Under the pieces are notes generated by a model, which was given only the letters and a program-made list of their open reading frames with translations, was not told the DNA's origin and searched no databases. This document shows positions 7,639 to 17,600 of a stretch of DNA of 64,000 nucleotides, one piece after another. The stretch spans positions 186,001 through 250,000 of the forward strand of contig NZ_JAQAGY010000010.1 of NCBI RefSeq assembly GCF_027533645.1, given 5' to 3'. The DNA comes from Paenibacillus caseinilyticus. GTDB taxonomy: Bacteria; Bacillota; Bacilli; Paenibacillales; NBRC-103111. Numbering within the stretch: the stretch's first letter is position 1; each line of letters starts with the position of its first letter. Position numbers and translations under genes: made by a program.

Positions 7639-8229
7639 ATGTCAACTATTCGCACAATGCTGGAGCATAATCGGGTGTTCGTCGAGGAAAAGAGGTATAC
7701 GCCGTATCAGACCACCAAGTTTCCGGACAAAAAGCTCGTAATCCTCACCTGCATGGACACGCGTCTGCTCGAACTGCTGCCACAGGCGCTCGGGCTGCGC
7801 AACGGAGACGCCAAAATCATCAAGAATGCCGGGGCGGTCGTCTCGCACCCGTTCGGCAGCATTATGCGGAGCATTCTGCTCGCCATCTATGAATTGAAAG
7901 CGGAGGAAGTGTGCGTCATCGGTCATCATGAATGCGGGATGGCGAATCTGGAGAGCGCCAATGTGCTTGAGAGCGCGAAGCGGTACGGCATTCCGGAGGA
8001 GCATATCAACACGCTGACCCAGGCGGGGATCGATCTGAAGGGCTGGCTGACCGGGTTCCGGCATATCGAGGAGAGCGTGGCGAACAGCGTCAGCATGATC
8101 CGCTCTCATCCCCTATTCCCGGATTCCGTTCCGGTCCACGGGCTGGTCATCCATCCTTCGACCGGCCGGCTCGATGTGGTGGTGGAAGGCGGCGCCGTCC
8201 AGCCGCGGGCAGGTGCCGCAGGCTCCTGA
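7639..8229 (+). CDS. Beta-class carbonic anhydrase
   Basis: Interconverts CO2 and bicarbonate with a catalytic zinc. The 196-residue protein has the beta-class signature: Cys38, Asp40 and Arg42 in TCMDTRL, a KNAGAVVSHPFGS segment, and His96 and Cys99 in GHHECG. A GGAGGG ribosome binding site precedes the ATG. The gene is 44 bases upstream of a SulP transporter and in the same direction. The pair therefore looks like a bicarbonate uptake or CO2-supply module, possibly controlled through the palindrome at 7491-7513. Confidence 0.92.
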   Translation: MSTIRTMLEHNRVFVEEKRYTPYQTTKFPDKKLVILTCMDTRLLELLPQALGLRNGDAKIIKNAGAVVSHPFGSIMRSILLAIYELKAEEVCVIGHHECGMANLESANVLESAKRYGIPEEHINTLTQAGIDLKGWLTGFRHIEESVANSVSMIRSHPLFPDSVPVHGLVIHPSTGRLDVVVEGGAVQPRAGAAGS

Positions 8230-8273
8230 ACGGGGACATCCGCCGGTTAGTCAAGTGAAAGGGGACTGAACTA

Positions 8274-10034
8274 ATGTTAGGAGACAGCCGATTCGCCGGG
8301 TATACGGCGGGTCATCTCAAGAAAGATCTGGCGGCGGGGCTCATCGTCGGAATCGTGGCGATCCCGCTCGGGATGGCCTTTGCCATCGCCTCTGGCGTGC
8401 GTCCTGAGTACGGCATCTATACGGTCATTCTGGCCGGATTTCTCGTGTCGCTGCTCGGCGGCTCCAAGTTCCAGATTGCCGGCCCTACGGGAGCTTTTGT
8501 GCCGATTCTGTTCGCCATTGTCATGGAGCATGGGTACGAGAACCTGCTCATTGCCGGCCTGATGTCCGGCGTCCTGCTCGTCCTGCTCGGGCTGCTGCGG
8601 CTCGGGTCGATCATCCGGTATATTCCCCGGCCGGTCACGATCGGGTTCACGGCAGGGATTGCCGTTATTATTTTCAGCGGGCAGATCGCCCACTTCCTGG
8701 GTCTGCGCAACATCAAGAAGAAAGAAAGCTTCCATGAGAATATGCGGGAGATCGCCGTCCATCTGGAGACCGTGAACTGGTACAGTGTAGGTACGGCACT
8801 GGTGTGCCTGTCCGTCCTGCTGCTGACCACGCGCATCACAACCAAAATCCCGGGGGCGCTCGCGGGGCTGATCGCGGCGACGCTCGTAGCCGTAGTGTTC
8901 TTCAGCGGCAAGATCGATACGATCGGCTCGACCTACGGGGAGATTCCGAGCGGGCTGCCGAGCTTCCAGTTCCCTGCTCTGAGCTGGGATCTCATGGTGA
9001 GCCTCCTGCCGGCCGCCCTCGTCATTACGATGCTTGGGGGCATCGAGTCCCTCTTGTCGGCGATGGTGGCCGACCGGTTGGGCGGAGACAAGCATAACAG
9101 CAACAAGGAGCTGATCGGCCAGGGGATCGCGAATATTGTGACCCCGCTCTTCGGGGGCATCCCGGCCACCGGCGCCATCGCCCGCACGGCGACGAATATC
9201 AAGAACGGGGCGGCCTCGCCCGTATCCGGCATGGTCCACGCTCTCGTCGTGCTGATGGTGCTCCTGGTATTCGCCCCCTATGCCTCCCATATTCCGCTGG
9301 CCGCCATGGCCCCCGTGCTCATGTTCGTCGCCTGGAATATGAGCGAGCGCCGCGAATTCCTGCATGTGCTGAAGACGCGCACGGGCGATTCGGTCGTACT
9401 CGTCGTGACCTTCCTGCTCACCGTGTTCGCCGATCTGACGACGGCCGTCGGTGCGGGGCTCGTCCTGGCGGCGGTGCTCTTCATCAAGCGGATGAGCGGC
9501 ACGCTGCACGTCGAAGGCGCGCTGCCGGATCCGCAGGACAAATTCGTGAAGCCCCACGGGGGCGGTAAAGAGCGGGCCTGCCCGCAGATCGGGATCTTCA
9601 CGATGGAAGGTCCGCTGTTCTTCGGCACCTCGCCGGCTTTCCTCGACAGCATCAAGGAGACGCTGGCTTCGGGCGGGCCGCAGCCAATTCTGCTGCTGCG
9701 CATGGGCCGGGTCTCCGATATGGATACGACCGGGGAAGCGGCTCTGGCTGATATTGCGGATGAAGTGAAGGCCCGCGGAGGCACGCTGCTGCTCACCGGG
9801 ATCACACCGGTCGTCCGCCATGTGCTGGATTCGAGCGGGCTGAGTGCCCGCATCGGCGAAGAGCGGCTGTTCCGCCGGACAGGCGAAGCGATCGCTTATG
9901 CGCTGACGAAGGTCAGTCCGTCCCGGTGCTCGGGCTGCCGGCAGTTCACCTTCGACGAATGCGCCGAACTGTCGAGGCCTGCCCCGGCCCCCTTACGCAA
10001 GGATCGGACTGCCGCAAGTTTGGCGAGAGGGTAG
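8274..10034 (+). CDS. SulP family anion transporter with STAS domain, probable bicarbonate transporter
   Basis: A 586-residue membrane protein with an N-terminal transporter core of about 11-12 membrane segments beginning DLAAGLIVGIVAIPLGMAFA, the sulfate-transporter signature PEYGIYT, and a cytoplasmic STAS domain (about 440-545). SulP proteins carry sulfate, bicarbonate or other anions. Coupling to a carbonic anhydrase gene argues for bicarbonate here, as in other SulP-CA pairs. The extreme C-terminus adds a short Cys-containing tail (SRCSGCRQFTFDECAE), unusual for the family and perhaps metal- or redox-sensitive. GAAAGGGG precedes the ATG. A very long terminator follows. Confidence 0.9.
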   Translation: MLGDSRFAGYTAGHLKKDLAAGLIVGIVAIPLGMAFAIASGVRPEYGIYTVILAGFLVSLLGGSKFQIAGPTGAFVPILFAIVMEHGYENLLIAGLMSGVLLVLLGLLRLGSIIRYIPRPVTIGFTAGIAVIIFSGQIAHFLGLRNIKKKESFHENMREIAVHLETVNWYSVGTALVCLSVLLLTTRITTKIPGALAGLIAATLVAVVFFSGKIDTIGSTYGEIPSGLPSFQFPALSWDLMVSLLPAALVITMLGGIESLLSAMVADRLGGDKHNSNKELIGQGIANIVTPLFGGIPATGAIARTATNIKNGAASPVSGMVHALVVLMVLLVFAPYASHIPLAAMAPVLMFVAWNMSERREFLHVLKTRTGDSVVLVVTFLLTVFADLTTAVGAGLVLAAVLFIKRMSGTLHVEGALPDPQDKFVKPHGGGKERACPQIGIFTMEGPLFFGTSPAFLDSIKETLASGGPQPILLLRMGRVSDMDTTGEAALADIADEVKARGGTLLLTGITPVVRHVLDSSGLSARIGEERLFRRTGEAIAYALTKVSPSRCSGCRQFTFDECAELSRPAPAPLRKDRTAASLARG

Positions 10035-10045
10035 GGAAGCAGGAT

Positions 10046-10101
10046 CCTAAGACGCAAAAGAGCCGCCCGGTTACCGCCGGACGGCTCTTTTGCGTCTTAG
10101 G
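10046..10101. terminator. Long 20-bp-arm terminator after the SulP gene
   Basis: Arms 10046-10065 and 10082-10101 are exact inverted repeats (CCTAAGACGCAAAAGAGCCG and its complement) with A- and T-runs inside the stem, so it can act on both strands, for the SulP gene and the convergent P450 gene. Confidence 0.85.
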
Positions 10102-10255
10102 AACGGCAGCGGCTCACCAAGCTGCACAGGGGAACGGTGCCTCCTGCGGTAGAGGCATGCTGCGCCGGCCCGGGAAGAGGCGGTAATCCAGCCCGATCTT
10201 CTTTGCAGCGGCTGCCCTCCGGCGGAACCGTGGGCGTCCCTCCAAGGCCGGCGCC

Positions 10256-11578
10256 CTACCGCTGCACCGCCCGCATCCGCAGGCCGCCCCGGATCCGCAG
10301 GGACACGAGCGGTTCCGGTACGGCGGGCGATAGGTCCAGCGGCTCAAAGCGAAGGCGGGCGCACAGGTTCGAGAGGATGAGACCGGCCTCCATCATCGCA
10401 AAGTTCGAGCCGATGCACGCCCTGGAGCCTCCCCCGAACGGAAAGTAGGCGAAGCGGGGCCAAGCGGCCTCCCCGCCGTCGAAGCGTTCGGGACGGAACG
10501 CCAGCGGCTCCTCGAACACGTTTCCGTTGCGGTGAATGGCATACGGCGAGATCAGGAACGTGCTGCCGGCGGGGAACGAATCGCCGTGCATGGCGACCTC
10601 CTCCTGCGACTCCCGCAGGATCATCCAGGCTGGCGGATACAGCCGCAGCGCTTCCTGGATCACCTTCGGCACGTAATCGAGCTTGCGGTACGTCTCGAAA
10701 GCGGTCGCCTGCATGCCGGCCAGCGCATCCAGCTCGCCGTACAGCCTGGAGGCGGCAGCGGGTTCGCGGCCCAGGCTGTAGAACACCCAGGTGAGCAGGT
10801 TCGCGGTGGTTTCGTGGCCGGCGAGCAGCATCGTCATCATCTGGTCCCGGATTTCTTCGCGGGAGAGCTGTACCCCCTGCTCATCCTTCGTATCCAGCAG
10901 CAGGCCGAGCAGCGTGAGCCGGTAGCGCTCCGGATCCCGGGCTGCCGCATCCATGACCTCATAGACCATGCTCTCCAGGGTGCGGATCGCTCTGCGGTGC
11001 ACCCGGTTGCCCGGGGTCGGATAGGAGAGGGGGAGCAGCAGCGGCGAGAACAGCGTCTTCGCGGTTCGCTCGATCGTATCATTGACGGCCGAGGCCAGCT
11101 CCGCTTTGAACTCGTCCACCTCCGCGCCGAACATCGTCTTCGCGATGATCGTCAGCGTCAGCTGCATGAGCTCGTCATGCAGGGATACGATGTCCCCGGG
11201 GTTCAGCCGGTCCGCCGCCGCGCGGGTAAGATCCCGGACGGTCTCGGCGTATGCCTGGATCCGTTCTTTGTAGAAGGCGGGCTGCATGTATCTTCGCTGC
11301 GCACCGTGCGCTTCCCCTTCGGTCGTCAGCAGGCCGTCGCCGATCGTCCGGCGCAGCACGTCCGACGAGCGCCCCTTGCGGAAGGACGCATCCTGCGTTA
11401 CGAGAATGCTCTGGATGAACCTTGGCGAGTTGACGATGAAGGTAGGCCTGGTGCGGCTGGTGCGCAGGGAGACCAGCTCGCCTTCGTGCAGCTGGCCTAT
11501 CATGAATCCCAGCGGATCGCCCTGAAAAGCAAAAAAATTGCGCAGGCGTGACGTGCGGATTCCTTGGATGGAACTCAT
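10256..11578 (-). CDS. Cytochrome P450 (1)
   Basis: A haem-thiolate monooxygenase of 440 residues. The I-helix motif AGHETT, the ExxR pair in EALRLYPP, the PERF segment and the haem-binding FPFGGGSRACIG with its Cys ligand are all present. The sequence resembles the CYP102/CYP4-like long-chain branch more than the short CYP107/CYP109 type found at 43350. No ferredoxin or reductase gene is adjacent, so the redox partner must be elsewhere. An AAGGAGG ribosome binding site stands at the ATG. A small gene ends 30 bases upstream on the same strand, so the two may be co-transcribed. Substrate unknown. Confidence 0.9.
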   Translation of the reverse strand: MSSIQGIRTSRLRNFFAFQGDPLGFMIGQLHEGELVSLRTSRTRPTFIVNSPRFIQSILVTQDASFRKGRSSDVLRRTIGDGLLTTEGEAHGAQRRYMQPAFYKERIQAYAETVRDLTRAAADRLNPGDIVSLHDELMQLTLTIIAKTMFGAEVDEFKAELASAVNDTIERTAKTLFSPLLLPLSYPTPGNRVHRRAIRTLESMVYEVMDAAARDPERYRLTLLGLLLDTKDEQGVQLSREEIRDQMMTMLLAGHETTANLLTWVFYSLGREPAAASRLYGELDALAGMQATAFETYRKLDYVPKVIQEALRLYPPAWMILRESQEEVAMHGDSFPAGSTFLISPYAIHRNGNVFEEPLAFRPERFDGGEAAWPRFAYFPFGGGSRACIGSNFAMMEAGLILSNLCARLRFEPLDLSPAVPEPLVSLRIRGGLRMRAVQR

Positions 11579-11608
11579 GAGGCACCTCCTTCATGCGTAG
11601 GACGCGTT

Positions 11609-11926
11609 CTAGGGGCGTCTTTTCTTCTTCAGGCGGTCGGCTTCCTCGGTGACCACGAAGCCCAGTTCGTCGTTGCCGAACAGCGAGAGGACTCCGAGCA
11701 CCGTTTCGGCTTCGATCTCGCCGGCTTCCTCCTTCGGCACTGTGAGCTCGATGGCCTGGGCCAGCGCCGGATTCTCGGCTTGGTCCGGATAAGCGCGCAG
11801 ATACATTTCGTGCGGGTCGAGCCCCTGGTTCACGCACCACTGGGCGAACACCAGGATCATCATTTGTTCGTCCCGCTGGTATCCGCGGATGATTTCTTCT
11901 TCGGCTTCTTTACGGTTACGGTACAT
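11609..11926 (-). CDS. Small acidic protein of unknown function upstream of the P450
   Basis: A 105-residue, strongly charged and probably helical protein (MYRNRKEAEEEII at the start, RLKKKRRP at the end) without signal or membrane segment. I chose the ATG at 11926, preceded by AAGGAG; the open frame extends upstream to 12076 but that part looks non-coding. It ends 30 bases before the P450 gene in the same direction, suggesting one operon. I do not recognise a family. Confidence 0.6.
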   Translation of the reverse strand: MYRNRKEAEEEIIRGYQRDEQMMILVFAQWCVNQGLDPHEMYLRAYPDQAENPALAQAIELTVPKEEAGEIEAETVLGVLSLFGNDELGFVVTEEADRLKKKRRP

Positions 11927-12113
11927 AACGGACTGTCGGCTCCTTCGGACCGCCGGATCGTCCCCTGGAGAACTCCGGCGGGTATCGGTATTCGGGTGGG
12001 GCGCGGCTTGTGCAGGAGGGCCGCACCCGGGTACAATAGGTATCATTGGTGCCCCAAGGCTCTTGGAGCGCAGCACACTCTGGAATCATATACGAAGGGA
12101 GCGGATGCAATCC

Positions 12114-12335
12114 ATGGGTTCCATACCGAAGATGCTCATCGCAGCCGGCATTGTCCTGATTCTGGCGGGCTTGCTGTGGTCCCTCGCCGGCCGGTTCCTG
12201 CCCTTAGGCAAGCTTCCCGGCGATATCGCGGTCGAGAAGGAACATGTCAAATTCTACTTTCCTATCGTGACCTGCCTCGTGGTCAGCGTGCTGCTTTCGC
12301 TGGTGATGTACGTGATCCGGCTGTTTTTCAAATAA
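12114..12335 (+). CDS. DUF2905 small membrane protein
   Basis: A 73-residue protein with two membrane segments (about 8-27 and 45-68) joined by the loop GKLPGDIAVEKEHVKFYFP, the hallmark of DUF2905. Function unknown; the family is widespread in bacteria. GAAGGGAG ends about 12 bases before ATG 12114; an in-frame ATG at 12105 is too close to it. The gene is divergent from the small gene at 11609. Confidence 0.85.
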   Translation: MGSIPKMLIAAGIVLILAGLLWSLAGRFLPLGKLPGDIAVEKEHVKFYFPIVTCLVVSVLLSLVMYVIRLFFK

Positions 12336-12458
12336 GCCGGCGCCTTCTCCCTGCCCCTGGCAGAGTGAGTCTCCCGAGCCTTGAGGACTGGGCGGGGCAT
12401 GCTCTTAGTATAGTGGATTGGCACCGGCCGGGCAAAGCTTCCGAGAGCTCAGAATCGG

Positions 12459-12992
12459 TTACATCCGGCAGACCAGATCAAGAAAATAGCGTTGGAACCG
12501 TCCGCCGCCTGCGAATCGTTCTTTGGCGGTGAGGGCGGCTTTGCTGCGTGCCACGGCATACGCGGCTGAAGAGGAGGGCTGGCTGCCCCAATAGAGCATC
12601 TCAATGAACGGGTCGTGGGGCCGCAGGCGGTGAGCCTGCAGCAGCATCCGGCTCCCTATGGCGTGCCACTCCTCATAGTCTCCAAAGTGGTAGGGAAAAA
12701 GGGTGATGGCATATCCAAAGAACCACAAAAAGCCGGGGTCCCCGGCAAAGCAGCGCATCCCCTGCTTCGTCACCTCTTGGAGCGTGCTCTCGAAGGAGTC
12801 ATAATCCTCCTCGGCAGCGTCCGCCGGTTTGCTGCAGCCCCACTCCACCAGGGCATACCAGCACAAAAAACCGAGTCTGACCGCCAGAGGCAGATTCGGG
12901 CCGCTTTCCGTCCAAGCCTTTTTTAATAAGAGGAAGGCCTGTTTATCTTGATTGGCTTCCTCCAGTATATTGATTTGATTCCAGTCTGTCAT
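12459..12992 (-). CDS. Hypothetical soluble protein
   Basis: A 177-residue helical protein without signal peptide. Segments such as FLLLKKAWTESG and GDPGFLWFFGYAITLFPYHFGDYEEW suggest a small helical-repeat fold, and I am aware of similar unnamed proteins in Paenibacillus. I chose ATG 12992, which has AAAGGAG upstream; the frame is open to 13040. No functional hint from neighbours. Confidence 0.65.
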   Translation of the reverse strand: MTDWNQINILEEANQDKQAFLLLKKAWTESGPNLPLAVRLGFLCWYALVEWGCSKPADAAEEDYDSFESTLQEVTKQGMRCFAGDPGFLWFFGYAITLFPYHFGDYEEWHAIGSRMLLQAHRLRPHDPFIEMLYWGSQPSSSAAYAVARSKAALTAKERFAGGGRFQRYFLDLVCRM

Positions 12993-13131
12993 GGGAACGA
13001 GCTCCTTTGGGCCGGACGTCCCCCTGCTTCGGAGGCGCATTCCGGATAACTCCGACGGACGGATGACTTTTGGCGCCTCCCTCCACCGCCTCCCCTCGTG
13101 TCCGATTATTGGACTTGATTACTGAACTTGA

Positions 13132-13629
13132 TTATTGAAGCTTGATGTGAAACAAATAGATCAGCGTGACGACAATGGGGACGGAGAGTGCGTAAGCCAG
13201 CAAGGGACGGTTATGGTGAAGTCGAATCATCGGGAACATCATGATATCGAACAAGACGGAATACGCCAGGTTCCAATCGTGCTGGTAAGAGATTCTGCCG
13301 AAGGCATGGAGCGCCCATTCCCCGGAGGCATAAATACCCACCCAGAGGGCGAGATGGAGAAGCTTCTTTCCGGGTGTCCTCGGATACAGGGATAGGAAGA
13401 GGAGAACGGAGAGCGGCATCGTCACAATGGCATACACTACTACCGTAACCGTTTGATTATATAAGAAGTCCGGATGGAATTTCCACATCGTCTGGTCTTT
13501 CGTAAGGTATTCGTAGAGGAACCCGCCGGCTGTGATGAACAGCATGGAGGAATGGTACTGTTTCCAGTTGCGCCAATCGGCCCACCGCCAAGCGGCAAGG
13601 ATTATCATTACGGCAAACGCAAGGTGCAT
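13132..13629 (-). CDS. CBO0543 family membrane protein (1)
   Basis: A 165-residue integral membrane protein with about five hydrophobic segments. The pattern W-R-W-A-D-W near the N-terminus, a Y-x-Y-L-T stretch and a C-terminal RLHHNRPLLAYAL segment fit the CBO0543 family common in Bacillus and Paenibacillus, whose function is unknown. AAGGAGGAGACTGC precedes the ATG. A second member is at 21737. Confidence 0.7.
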   Translation of the reverse strand: MHLAFAVMIILAAWRWADWRNWKQYHSSMLFITAGGFLYEYLTKDQTMWKFHPDFLYNQTVTVVVYAIVTMPLSVLLFLSLYPRTPGKKLLHLALWVGIYASGEWALHAFGRISYQHDWNLAYSVLFDIMMFPMIRLHHNRPLLAYALSVPIVVTLIYLFHIKLQ

Positions 13630-13797
13630 GCAGTCTCCTCCTTATCATGTATGATATATTTTCCAATACAGGACGGGTTCATGCAGCAGACGTGAGAGGA
13701 ATCGGGAGAGACGCGGAGCTGCCGGGGAAGGAATCTTAGGACAGGCAGAGAGAACGGCAGCGGTGAAAAGAATATGCGGATCGGGGTGTCTGGATAG

Positions 13798-14295
13798 ATG
13801 GAGACGGAAGTGTACGTATGGCGCCGCGGGGCTGCCGGGGAAGAGGGCAAGGAAGAATTGATAGGCACGTATCATTGGAAAGTGGGGGATGGCAGGCTTA
13901 AGGATTACGCAGGGGTTGTGTGCCAAGGCGTTCTGAAGTCCGTGGATGAGGAAATCAAACTGATCTACCGGGCGCCCCATGCCAGATTAGTGCGTTCGTT
14001 CTCTTCGCTCTACCTTCAAGCCACCCCTGAACATCTGGTGGAGCGCGAGATTCTGGGCCACATGAAGAAGCTTGCGGAGCATATCGATAAAGAGAGAGCT
14101 CCCGAGCAGACAGGGAACGCGCCGCTTCAAGCACAAACCTTATTGCAGACGGTCCGGAAGGCAAAGGAAATGACGCGGGCGCTTCAGGGAGAAGGAATGA
14201 AGGACGAGGAGGGCCTGGAGTCGGTGCATGCGGAGCTCAGCAGCGCAGAAGCCCGACTTGAGATCCTGATTCGGCGAATGACAGAAAGTGAATAG
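13798..14295 (+). CDS. Hypothetical protein with a helical C-terminus
   Basis: A 165-residue charged protein. The N-terminal half (to about residue 80) is likely beta-rich; the rest is Glu/Lys/Leu-rich and probably forms a coiled coil (EHLVEREILGHMKKLAEH and LSSAEARLEILIRRM). The ribosome binding site is weak, so the start is uncertain. No family recognised. Repeat B copy 1 and two terminators follow. Confidence 0.55.
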   Translation: METEVYVWRRGAAGEEGKEELIGTYHWKVGDGRLKDYAGVVCQGVLKSVDEEIKLIYRAPHARLVRSFSSLYLQATPEHLVEREILGHMKKLAEHIDKERAPEQTGNAPLQAQTLLQTVRKAKEMTRALQGEGMKDEEGLESVHAELSSAEARLEILIRRMTESE

Positions 14296-14339
14296 AAAGC
14301 GACCGCACCCGTAATCATATCTATCTTATATAAACGATA

Positions 14340-14433
14340 AACAGCTGGAACCCCGTGCCCATTCCCTCGCCGTGCACCAACGTAAGGACTGGCACGCAGA
14401 GATCTTACAGGACGCCGACGGGCGTTTTTCTTA
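14340..14433 (+). repeat. Intergenic repeat family B, copy 1, ending in a terminator
   Basis: The core AACAGC-TGGAACCCC, then CCCATTCCC, CACCAACGT, GGAC and CACGC matches copy 2 at 50239-50328 in the same order and spacing, and both cores end in a hairpin with a T-run (here GACGCC GACG GGCGTTTTTC). No reading frame is preserved between the copies. It may be a non-coding RNA. Confidence 0.6.
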
Positions 14434-14447
14434 TGTTTAACGGAGGG

Positions 14448-14474
14448 GACCGCAGGAAGCGGTCTCGTATTTTT
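14448..14474 (+). terminator. Second hairpin with T-run after repeat B
   Basis: GACCGC (14448-14453) and GCGGTC (14459-14464) with a five-base loop, then TCGTATTTTTG. Confidence 0.55.
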
Positions 14475-14697
14475 GTCGTTTTTACCCAGAATGAGCGGAT
14501 TTTTGAACAAAGACTACGGATTTTTGCATGTCCAAAACGCACGAGGCAGAGTAAGATCATTGCAGAAGGCAGGACGGAAGGGGAGGATCGGGGCTTAGGC
14601 TGCATGGTCAGCAGACCCATAACGGGGCAGGCGCCCAAGGAATTCATGATGGTATCAAGGTGGATATGAACATTCGGAAAGCGGGGAATGCAGTAAG
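14475..14697. other. Leader of the rhamnogalacturonan enzyme gene, no clear motif
   Basis: Two short CGGATTTTTG direct repeats occur (about 14495 and 14518). I found no convincing cre box or sigma-A promoter. Confidence 0.35.
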
Positions 14698-17600
14698 ATG
14701 AGAAGAAAGGTGCGGCAAAAAGTATGCGCTTTCATGAGCGCGGTTATGGTATTTGGTGCTTTGTCGGCAGGAATCCCTGCGGGCAGCGGCGTTGCCCGGG
14801 CCGAAACGGCAGCCCAAGTCGTCAAAAAGTTCGACTTCGGTACGGCAGCCAGTCCGGTTATGGCCGGCTTCACCGGGGTGAGCGAATCGCTGCTCTACAC
14901 GGCGGAGCGGGGGTATGGGCTCGATCGGACGGTCGTCTCGCGCAACCGGTCCGGCGGCGACGATCTGCTCAATGATTTTGTGCTGAATCCTGATTACACC
15001 TTCATGGCGGATGTGCCGAACGGTGAGTATGACGTCACGGTCTATTCGGGAGATCTGCTTGCAGGCACCTCCACGACCAAGACGAATATTGCGCTCGAAG
15101 GGGAAGCGAAGGGAGCGATCACGGCCCGGCAGTCGGTGACTCAGGGCAAGTACCGGACGACCGTCCGGGACGGGCAATTGACTCTCGCGATCAGCGGGGC
15201 GGGAGCCGGAGGCTACTTGAACGGCGTGGTGATCGAAAGCGCGGCGGCTTCGGCTCCGGCCGTACCGCAAGCGCTTACCGTCACGGGCATCTCCTACAGC
15301 GATCCCGCTTCGGTATCCCTGCAGTGGGGCAGCGTCACAGACGCAGTATATTACCAGCTGTACCGGACTCCATCCGGCGCTGATGCATATGGGCTTGTGG
15401 CCGGCGGCGTGACGGATGCGGTCTACACGGACCGGGGGGTTGCGCTAGGCGCAGCGTATGATTACCGCGTCACTTCCGTGAACGCCTCCGGGCTGGAGTC
15501 CGCTCCAAGCACTTCGGTCACGGCGGAAGTCCGCGTGTCACAGCAGCTTCCGGGCGTCCCGTCCGCTCTCTCGGTCACCCGTGTGGAGCCGGGCGCGGTC
15601 TCGCTGCAGTGGACGGCGTCCTCCGGCGCCGGCGGCTACCGTATACTCCGGGCAGAGGCGCCTGAGGGGCCGTTTGCCGAGATCGGCACAAGCGGCACCG
15701 CCTCCTACACGGATACCGCTGCCGATACGGCGACCGTGCACTACTACCGCATCGCGGCCTACAATGCGGCAGGGGTCTCCGAAGCTTCGAATACGGCGGC
15801 GAGCTGGATCTACCAGCCAGCGGGGCCGCTTCCGGCCGGCACGACGCAGAAGTTCGACTTCGGCCCGGGGGCCGTCGCTCCCGGCTACCTGCAGGTGAAC
15901 GCTTGGGCCGCATATACCAGCGAGCTGCACTACGGTTTCGCCGATCCGTCCAAGGTCGGATCGGGAGACCGGGGTACGGCGGATCCGCTCCAGAGCGACT
16001 TCGTCTCGCCGTCCGGCACCACCTTCCGGGTCGATCTGCCGAGTGGCGATTATCACGTGTCGGTGACCGCCGGCGACACGCTGGAAGCGACAGAGGTGGC
16101 CATTGCCGCCGAATCGATCCAGAAGCTGCCGCTCACCGCGAAGAATGCGGGAGAGTTCCTGGAGCAGTCGTTCGACATCGCGCTGGTCGACGGTACGCTC
16201 GATCTGGCCTTCTCGGGGGCCAAGCCGAAGATCAACGCGCTCGTCATTACGAAGCTGCCAGACCGCACCCCGGGCGAAGTGCCGACCGTCTACATTGCCG
16301 GCGATTCGACGGTGCAGACCTACGACGAATACTGGAAGCCGCAAGCGGGCTGGGGCCAGATGCTGCCGCGCTACTTCGGCTCCGGCGTGGAGTTCAAGAA
16401 CCATGCGATCGGCGGGCGCAGCTCGAAGTCCTTCATCGTGGAGGGGCGTCTCGACACCGTGCTGCGCCAGCTGAAGCCGGGCGACTATCTCTTCGTCCAG
16501 TTCGGGCATAATGACGCTACGATCTCGGTGCCGGAGCGGTATGCTTCCGTGCCGGATTACAAGAATTACCTGAAGACTTACGTGAATGGAGCCAGGCAGC
16601 GCGGAGCCGAGCCGGTGTTCGTCACGCCGGTAGGCCGCCGGGATTACAATCCGGAGACGGAGAAGTTCAACGTCAGCTTCCCCGAGTATGTGGCCGGCAT
16701 GAAAGAAGTGGCGGCGGAGCTGGACGTGAAGCTCGTCGATCTCAGCTCGCTGAGCCGGGCCTACTACGACTCGATCGGTGCGGCCGCCACCTTGTCCGTC
16801 TTCCTGCATGTGGAGCCGGGCATCTACCAGGCGTTCCCGAACGGGTCGCAGGACAATACCCACTTCCAGGAATACGGCGCAATCCAGTTGGCCCGCATCA
16901 TCTCCGGATCGGTGAAGGATCTCGGCCTCGCGATCTCGCCGCTGGTCCAGGATGTGGAGCCGCCGGCTGCCGTTCCGGCGAAGCCGGACGGACTGGCCGC
17001 CTCTTCCATCTCCAATGCGGGAGCGGTTCTGAAGTGGAACGCCGTGCAGGGGGCGGAGATCTACAAGATCTACCGCAGGCCGGCCGCCGGTACGGAAGAG
17101 ACGCTGGTCGGTACGGCGACCGTGCCGACGATCTCGCTCGGCGGGATGGCCGAGGGAGTGCAGTACGCCCTGCGCGTATCCGCTGTCAACGGCCGGGGCG
17201 AATCCGAGAAGTCGGATGAGCTGCTCCTCCGGACCAAAGAAGCTTTGTACAAGTACGACTTCGGTCTGCCGGCCAGCCCGGTCGAATCCGGGTATACCCA
17301 AGTCACGACCATGACCCTGTATACGCCGGAAACAGGGTACGGACTTACCTCCCTTGCCGGGATGGACGGCCGGGACCGTGCGATCGGCACGAACCTCCAG
17401 CGCGACTTCCTGATGCGCTCAGGCGGGTACGAGTTCAAGGTGGATGTGCCGAACGGCTTGTATTCGGTCAAAGCGTTCATCGGCGAGATGCTGCCCACCG
17501 GTGCAGCGCGTACGGTCGTCAGCATCGAAGGCAAAGATTACGGCACCGTGTCCTCAGGCAAAGGCTCTGTGGCCGAGAAGGTGTTCAACGGGGTCGAAGT

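Noticed and set aside
15538-17301. Long minus-strand open frames opposite the giant enzyme gene (also 18367-20022)
   Set aside because: They are shadows caused by high GC in third codon positions; composition and lack of ribosome binding sites argue against coding.
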